Assembly (NCBI GenBank): GCA_026389735.1
Contig: JAPLHH010000038.1
Location: forward strand, 1-8,252
Direction of reading: 5' to 3'
Source of the DNA: Chloroflexota bacterium
GTDB taxonomy: Bacteria > Chloroflexota > Dehalococcoidia > GIF9 > UBA5620
DNA length: 8,252 bases
Below the pieces are notes generated by a model, which had not been told where the DNA came from, did no database searches, and saw only the letters and a list, made by a program, of their open reading frames with translations. A program made the position numbers and the translations under genes. Below are positions 6,027 through 8,252 of the stretch, one piece after another. Within the stretch, counting starts at the first letter, position 1; each line of letters opens with the position of its first letter.

Positions 6027-6988
6027 CGCACGTCCTTCATTGCCGGTATTCCAGCTAGCGTTTCTGCATGCTGAACTGCTCTGACTATGGCATCAGCCAC
6101 GACCTCAGCGGCTGCCGTCCCCAATACAGTAAGGTCGCCCACCTTGTCACCCAAAGAGAGAGCGAAAATAGTGTCACCGTCGTACATAGTGTGGCTTGGG
6201 TTAATGGCCCGGGCTATGCCGTCCTGAGCCATCTGCGCTAGTTTGTTTACCTGCTCTTTATTCAAGCTAGCGTTGGTAGCCACCACCCCCAAGGTGGTAT
6301 TGGTGGGTAGTGGACTTTTTCTATAACTATGAGTGCCGCCGGTTAACAGTTCGGTGGTACTGAGGAAGCCATTATTCTCCTCGTTGCGAGAGCCAGCCAG
6401 GATCTTGCCTTTTTTTGGGTCAACGACATCGCCGATGGCATTGACCACGACCAGCGCAGCAACGATGATGTCGCCACCTATCTTGCAGCTGGCTGTGCCC
6501 AAGCCGCTCTTGGTAGCTCGCTCAATGCCTAAAATTTTCCCTACTGTAGCGCCGGTGCCGGCACCAACGCAGCCTTCAACTACCTCCTTGTCGGTGGCAG
6601 CCAGGCAAGCCTTGTAGCCTTCCTCAGCCCCAGGTCTGATTTTAGAGCTGCCTATATCCAGGTCGAAAAGAATGGCTGCGGGGACAATGGGCACCTTGGC
6701 TACCAGAGTCTCATAGCCGATGTCTCGTTCCTCTAGATATCGCATAACACCCCCGGCAGCGTCCAGGCCGAAAGCGCTACCGCCGCTGAGGAGGATAGCG
6801 TGAACTTTTTCCACTAGATTCATCGGTCGGAGCAGGTCAGTTTCCCTGGTTCCTGGTGCCGAGCCCCTCACATCAACACCAGCCACCGCCCCGGTCTCAC
6901 ATAGAATCACAGTACAGCCAGTGACCGCCTCTTTGTCGGTATAGTGCCCTACCTGTATTCCCGGAACATCTGTTATAGCGTTATACAT
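6023..6988 (-). CDS. P1-family peptidase (DmpA/BapA/NylC-like, self-processing)
   Basis: Members are self-cleaving N-terminal-nucleophile hydrolases acting on peptide, beta-peptide or amide bonds; known ones include DmpA, BapA (beta-aminopeptidase) and the nylon-oligomer hydrolase NylC. Motifs: ITDVPGIQVGHYTD (5-18), GTRETDLL (46-53), LLSGGSAFGLDAAGGV (66-81), GAGTGATVGK (142-151), VVNAIGDVVDP (181-191), and TNTTLGVVATNA (229-240). By analogy with NylC, cleavage is expected at N230/T231, freeing Thr as nucleophile. DGDTIFALS (270-278) is also conserved. The 321-residue length fits. This is the first gene of the pan operon and overlaps the DUF2520 gene by 4 bp. A beta-aminopeptidase that releases beta-alanine would feed PanC, but that is inference from position. 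The start has only a weak GGGA nearby, and the closest purine-rich site lies in the terminator stem. Confidence 0.85.
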   Translation of the reverse strand: MYNAITDVPGIQVGHYTDKEAVTGCTVILCETGAVAGVDVRGSAPGTRETDLLRPMNLVEKVHAILLSGGSAFGLDAAGGVMRYLEERDIGYETLVAKVPIVPAAILFDLDIGSSKIRPGAEEGYKACLAATDKEVVEGCVGAGTGATVGKILGIERATKSGLGTASCKIGGDIIVAALVVVNAIGDVVDPKKGKILAGSRNEENNGFLSTTELLTGGTHSYRKSPLPTNTTLGVVATNASLNKEQVNKLAQMAQDGIARAINPSHTMYDGDTIFALSLGDKVGDLTVLGTAAAEVVADAIVRAVQHAETLAGIPAMKDVR

Positions 6989-6994
6989 CGTCCC

Positions 6995-7029
6995 AAAAAG
7001 AAAGCCTTCTCAGCATCGCCGAGAAGGCT
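6995..7029 (-). terminator. Intrinsic terminator/attenuator before the pan operon's first gene
   Basis: On the minus strand AGCCTTCTC (7021-7029) pairs perfectly with GAGAAGGCT (7003-7011) around a 9-nt loop, followed by TTTCTTTTT. The T-tract ends about 6 nt before the ATG at 6988. Since the likely promoter is upstream at 7136-7164, this hairpin would stop operon transcription unless bypassed, as in attenuation. Confidence 0.7.
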
Positions 7030-7064
7030 CACCACACGTTACTCCTATTTCCCGTCTCGGTCAT
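7029..7064 (-). CDS. Possible 11-codon leader peptide of the pan operon
   Basis: ATG at 7064 opens MTETGNRSNVW, and its TGA (7029-7031) touches the first base of the terminator stem. The position, between promoter and terminator, is that of a leader peptide in ribosome-mediated attenuation. There is no run of one amino acid's codons and no strong ribosome-binding site, so a chance ORF is quite possible. Confidence 0.25.
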   Translation of the reverse strand: MTETGNRSNVW

Positions 7065-7107
7065 CGCTGATCCAAGCGGCCCTTTTTTATTGTTTTTAAT
7101 AAAGGCT

Positions 7108-7126
7108 CACTGCCTTATGGTCAGTG
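7108..7126 (-). promoter_or_regulatory. 5' hairpin of the pan-operon leader RNA
   Basis: CACTG (7122-7126) pairs with CAGTG (7108-7112) in the minus-strand RNA, extended by CC/GG across a bulged A to close an ATAA loop. It would lie within a few bases of the expected transcript start (about 7129). It may stabilise the 5' end or belong to a larger regulatory fold. I cannot match the leader to a known riboswitch. Confidence 0.35.
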
Positions 7127-7135
7127 GCGATTATA

Positions 7136-7164
7136 ATAATAAGGAATTTTGCCATCCTTGTCAA
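7136..7164 (-). promoter_or_regulatory. sigma70-type promoter of the pan operon
   Basis: The minus strand has a perfect -35 TTGACA (7159-7164), a 17-bp spacer, and a -10 TATTAT (7136-7141). A perfect TATAAT (7130-7135) follows directly but is 23 bp from the -35. Transcription should begin around 7129, giving a leader of about 140 nt before the peptidase ATG. Confidence 0.7.
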
Positions 7165-7185
7165 TGGCCAAAAGGTCACACTTCG

Positions 7186-7347
7186 TTATGAGGCTGGCAG
7201 TTTGGAGCGGGAGACGGGATTCGAACCCACGACAGCCTGCTTGGAAGGCAGGTTCCCAAGGCCGTCAGTTGTCAGCTTCGCAATAACAGCTTCGCAGATA
7301 CGGTCAATTATCTCAGGGTCGGTGTAGGCAGGTTCCCCATCTTTCAC
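7186..7347 (-). CDS. Small ORF (53 aa) reading through a tRNA-Gly fragment
   Basis: GTG at 7347 follows AAGGAGG with a 6-nt spacer (core at 7354-7358), an excellent ribosome-binding site. The first 31 codons read like a short helical protein (YTDPEIIDRICEAVIAKL). From about residue 33 onward, LPSKQAVVGSNPVSRS is simply the translation of the tRNA 3' half. The ORF therefore probably lost its original 3' end when its DNA was joined to the tRNA, or it crosses the attachment site of an integrative element. I do not recognise a family. It may be expressed as a fusion product or be a remnant. Confidence 0.35.
   Translation of the reverse strand: MKDGEPAYTDPEIIDRICEAVIAKLTTDGLGNLPSKQAVVGSNPVSRSKLPAS
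7203..7252 (-). pseudogene. 3' half of a tRNA-Gly(TCC) gene, probable attachment-site remnant
   Basis: On the minus strand the anticodon stem-loop CCTGC-CTTCCAA-GCAGG (7236-7252, anticodon TCC at 7243-7245) is intact. It is followed by a T arm with GGGTTCGAATCCC, the 3' acceptor strand CTCCCGC, discriminator T and encoded CCA (7203-7205). Upstream, where the D arm and the matching GCGGGAG should be, the sequence is unrelated. A full tRNA cannot form. Such 3' fragments are typical of the far end of elements that integrate into tRNA genes. Confidence 0.85.
7246..7337. repeat. Short direct repeats next to the tRNA fragment
   Basis: AGGCAGGTTCCC occurs at 7246-7257, inside the tRNA anticodon stem edge, and again at 7326-7337, exactly 80 bp apart. 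Between them CAGCTTCGCA is repeated at 7273-7282 and 7287-7296 (14-bp period). Neither spacing is a multiple of three, so they are DNA-level repeats. They could be recombinase core and arm sites. Confidence 0.5.
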
Positions 7348-7360
7348 TTTTAACCTCCTT

Positions 7361-7459
7361 CTACCATAAGCTCTTCTTCAGCATTTAGAAATCAGGTGGG
7401 ACTGTGTCTTTGGGTTTCTTTTCTTGGTTCTGTAAGAATTTTGCACTATTTTTAATCAA
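7361..7459 (-). other. Two abutting mini-ORFs upstream of the small ORF
   Basis: From a TTG at 7459, a 24-codon frame reads ...AKFLQNQEKKPKDTVPPDF and stops at 7385-7387. The very next base begins ATGCTG (MLKKSLW, stop at 7361-7363). The ribosome-binding site of the 53-aa ORF follows directly. The first looks like the charged, proline-rich tail of a lost protein, since an in-frame stop lies two codons upstream of the TTG. This may be the remains of a decayed gene; no function is claimed. Confidence 0.2.
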
Positions 7460-7466
7460 TCGTCAA
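7438..7466 (-). promoter_or_regulatory. Possible promoter for the small ORF next to a 16-bp palindrome
   Basis: TTGACG (7461-7466), a 17-bp spacer and CAAAAT (7438-7443) form a moderate sigma70-like match on the minus strand. The perfect palindrome at 7486-7501 lies 19 bp upstream. A second TTGACA (7536-7541) has no good -10 partner. Confidence 0.3.
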
Positions 7467-7485
7467 GATATTTTAAGTAGAAAAT

Positions 7486-7501
7486 TTAGCTAATTAGCTA
7501 A
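7486..7501. repeat. 16-bp perfect palindrome TTAGCTAATTAGCTAA
   Basis: The octamer TTAGCTAA is itself palindromic and occurs twice head to tail, giving a perfect 16-bp palindrome. It sits in an AT-rich stretch between the mini-ORFs and the structured RNA candidate. It would suit a dimeric regulator or a replication/recombination protein. Confidence 0.6.
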
Positions 7502-7593
7502 TGAACAAACCTATCTACGTAGGGAAAGGCAAAGGTGTCAAAAAGCACTGGTTTTTGTGTAGCTTTTAAGCCCGTTTTGGCATTATATAAGTG

Positions 7594-7966
7594 AGAGGGT
7601 AAAACCTCTTGCGGAGCGACTAACCGGTGCCAGCGGATTGCGGGTCGGCAAGGGTCTGGACAACTGAATAAGGCTAAACCAACTTTCGAGGTAAGGGCTT
7701 GCTTTGGGCTAAAGCCTTGCCTTGCTTACTCTTTTTGTCTTTAGCTCTTTGAGGCTATCTAAAACGGTAGTGCTAGCGATAAAAGGCGAAGGGACAATAA
7801 GAGAGCAAGAGCAAAAAAGAAAGTAAAAATTATCTCGAATGATAGGGATAGTCTTGCCTGCTTTGCTAAAGCTAAATTGGCAAGACAAAGCCAAAAACTG
7901 AATAGCTGATATATAGACAATCACCGCAAAGGACGGGTGAAGCGTAGCCCTTCCTTTGGGTTTTTT
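7594..7966 (+). ncRNA. Candidate structured noncoding RNA of about 370 nt, unidentified
   Basis: No convincing protein gene covers this span, yet it is full of plus-strand stems. These are AGAGG/CCTCT (7594-7609), GTAAG-GGCTT paired with AAGCC and CTTAC (7691-7729), GCTATC with GGTAGT by wobble pairs (about 7753-7770), GTCTTGCC/GGCAAGAC enclosing GCTTT/AAAGC (7851-7886), and a terminator at 7927-7966. A TATATAA (7584-7590) lies just before the first stem but has no good -35. I looked for RNase P, tmRNA, SRP, group I and II intron and hammerhead cores and did not find them. The 5' end is uncertain. It lies on the element side of the tRNA scar, so it may belong to a mobile element. Confidence 0.4.
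7927..7966 (+). terminator. Intrinsic terminator, first of two
   Basis: CAAAGGA (7927-7933) pairs with TCCTTTG (7952-7958), with GGG/CCC stacked inside and a loop of about 10 nt. The run GGGTTTTTT follows. It points along the plus strand and would end the structured RNA candidate. Confidence 0.75.
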
Positions 7967-7981
7967 GTGCCTTTTTTCACA

Positions 7982-8016
7982 GGGGTGTAGGTCTCTAGAC
8001 CCACACCCCTTTTTTT
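7982..8016 (+). terminator. Strong intrinsic terminator, second of two
   Basis: GGGGTGT/ACACCCC (7982-7988 with 8003-8009) is stacked on GGTCT/AGACC (7990-7994 with 7997-8001), with one A-C mismatch between them and a 2-nt closing gap. Seven T's follow. It is a textbook rho-independent terminator on the plus strand, with no T-tract on the other side. Confidence 0.85.
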
Positions 8017-8252
8017 ATCCCCTGAAGACGAACACTCCGCCCTGTTCCCCTTTCCGACTAATCCCCACTGCTCACCAGAAGCCCTAAAAAGCCCCTCCAA
8101 ACCGCCGGGGATACCAATCCCCCTTTAGGCTACATCAACAAAGCCCCTTTTTTAGCCTTAGAGTGGGTACATTCTCTTGCCCCTGCTTCTCTTTCCGCTG
8201 CTGCCTGAACAAAACAGGCTTCTGTGTCCTATGTATACTTTTACCAAAACTG
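8017..8252. other. Gene-free flank, no feature recognised
   Basis: The plus strand is pyrimidine-rich here. Two small inverted repeats are visible: GGGGAT/ATCCCC around ACCA (8107-8122) and GCCTG/CAGGC around AACAAAA (8204-8220). One minus-strand frame is open from the window edge for about 40 codons, too short to judge. The stretch may continue a feature beyond the window. Confidence 0.3.

Noticed and set aside
6989..7130. T-box riboswitch for the pan operon
   Set aside because: A few bases resemble a stem I start, but the AGGGTGGNACCGCG antiterminator element and the stem I loop motifs are missing, so I do not call it.
7124..7327. Plus-strand ORF containing ERETGFEPTTACLEGR
   Set aside because: This peptide is the well-known spurious antisense translation of a tRNA 3' half, and the ORF crosses the tRNA fragment and the pan promoter.
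7709..7924. Minus-strand ORF of 71 codons inside the structured region
   Set aside because: It has no good ribosome-binding site and a low-complexity, Ser/Phe-rich translation, and it lies antisense to clear plus-strand stems and the terminator region.
7594..7966. RNase P RNA or tmRNA
   Set aside because: The size fits, but the RNase P GAGGAAAGTCC and ACAGAA cores and the tmRNA tRNA-like T arm are absent.

Overview
The window looks like a chromosomal stretch of an anaerobic bacterium. A diaphorase-type gene pair (NuoE/HndA then NuoF/HndC, minus strand) sits beside a complete pantothenate operon. The protein types and the intergenic 'GTCATTCTGAGCGAAGCGAAGAATCTC' and 'TGTAG...CTACA' hairpin repeats remind me of Chloroflexota (Dehalococcoidia-like) environmental genomes. 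That placement is inference, not proof.

Layout. Positions 1-1372 (minus) hold a NuoE-like [2Fe-2S] subunit followed by a NuoF-like FMN/NADH subunit. The NuoF reading frame is broken by an apparent internal deletion near its 5' end, and it runs off the window. NuoE carries an in-frame 57-bp duplication of an N-terminal helix. Positions 1373-1793 are gene-free and packed with dispersed palindromic repeats. Positions 1794-3023 (plus) encode a 12-helix MFS transporter with an extended -10 box almost on its start codon. It converges on the pantothenate operon.

Positions 3026-6988 (minus) form one operon, in transcription order: P1-family N-terminal-nucleophile peptidase, Rossmann/DUF2520 oxidoreductase, panD, panB, panC. 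PanB makes ketopantoate, the DUF2520 protein is a good candidate for the ketopantoate reductase (PanG type), PanD makes beta-alanine, and PanC condenses pantoate with beta-alanine. The peptidase could supply beta-alanine or act on a related amide. panC has lost its conserved C-terminus to a one-base frameshift. The operon has a strong sigma70-type promoter (7136-7164) and a leader of about 140 nt. The leader contains an 11-codon ORF that abuts an intrinsic terminator just before the first gene, which is an attenuator-like layout.

Positions 7186-8252 look accessory. A 3' half of a tRNA-Gly(TCC) gene, lacking the D arm and the 5' acceptor strand, is fused to unrelated sequence. This is the usual scar of a tRNA-targeted integrative element, with the element expected to the right. 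The sequence there has short direct repeats, a 16-bp perfect palindrome, mini-ORFs, and no convincing protein gene. A highly structured stretch of about 370 nt (7594-7966, plus) ends in two consecutive strong intrinsic terminators and is the best candidate for an unrecognised noncoding RNA.

Two independent coding lesions (NuoF, PanC) in one window could be real decay or assembly/sequencing errors. Read-level checks would decide.
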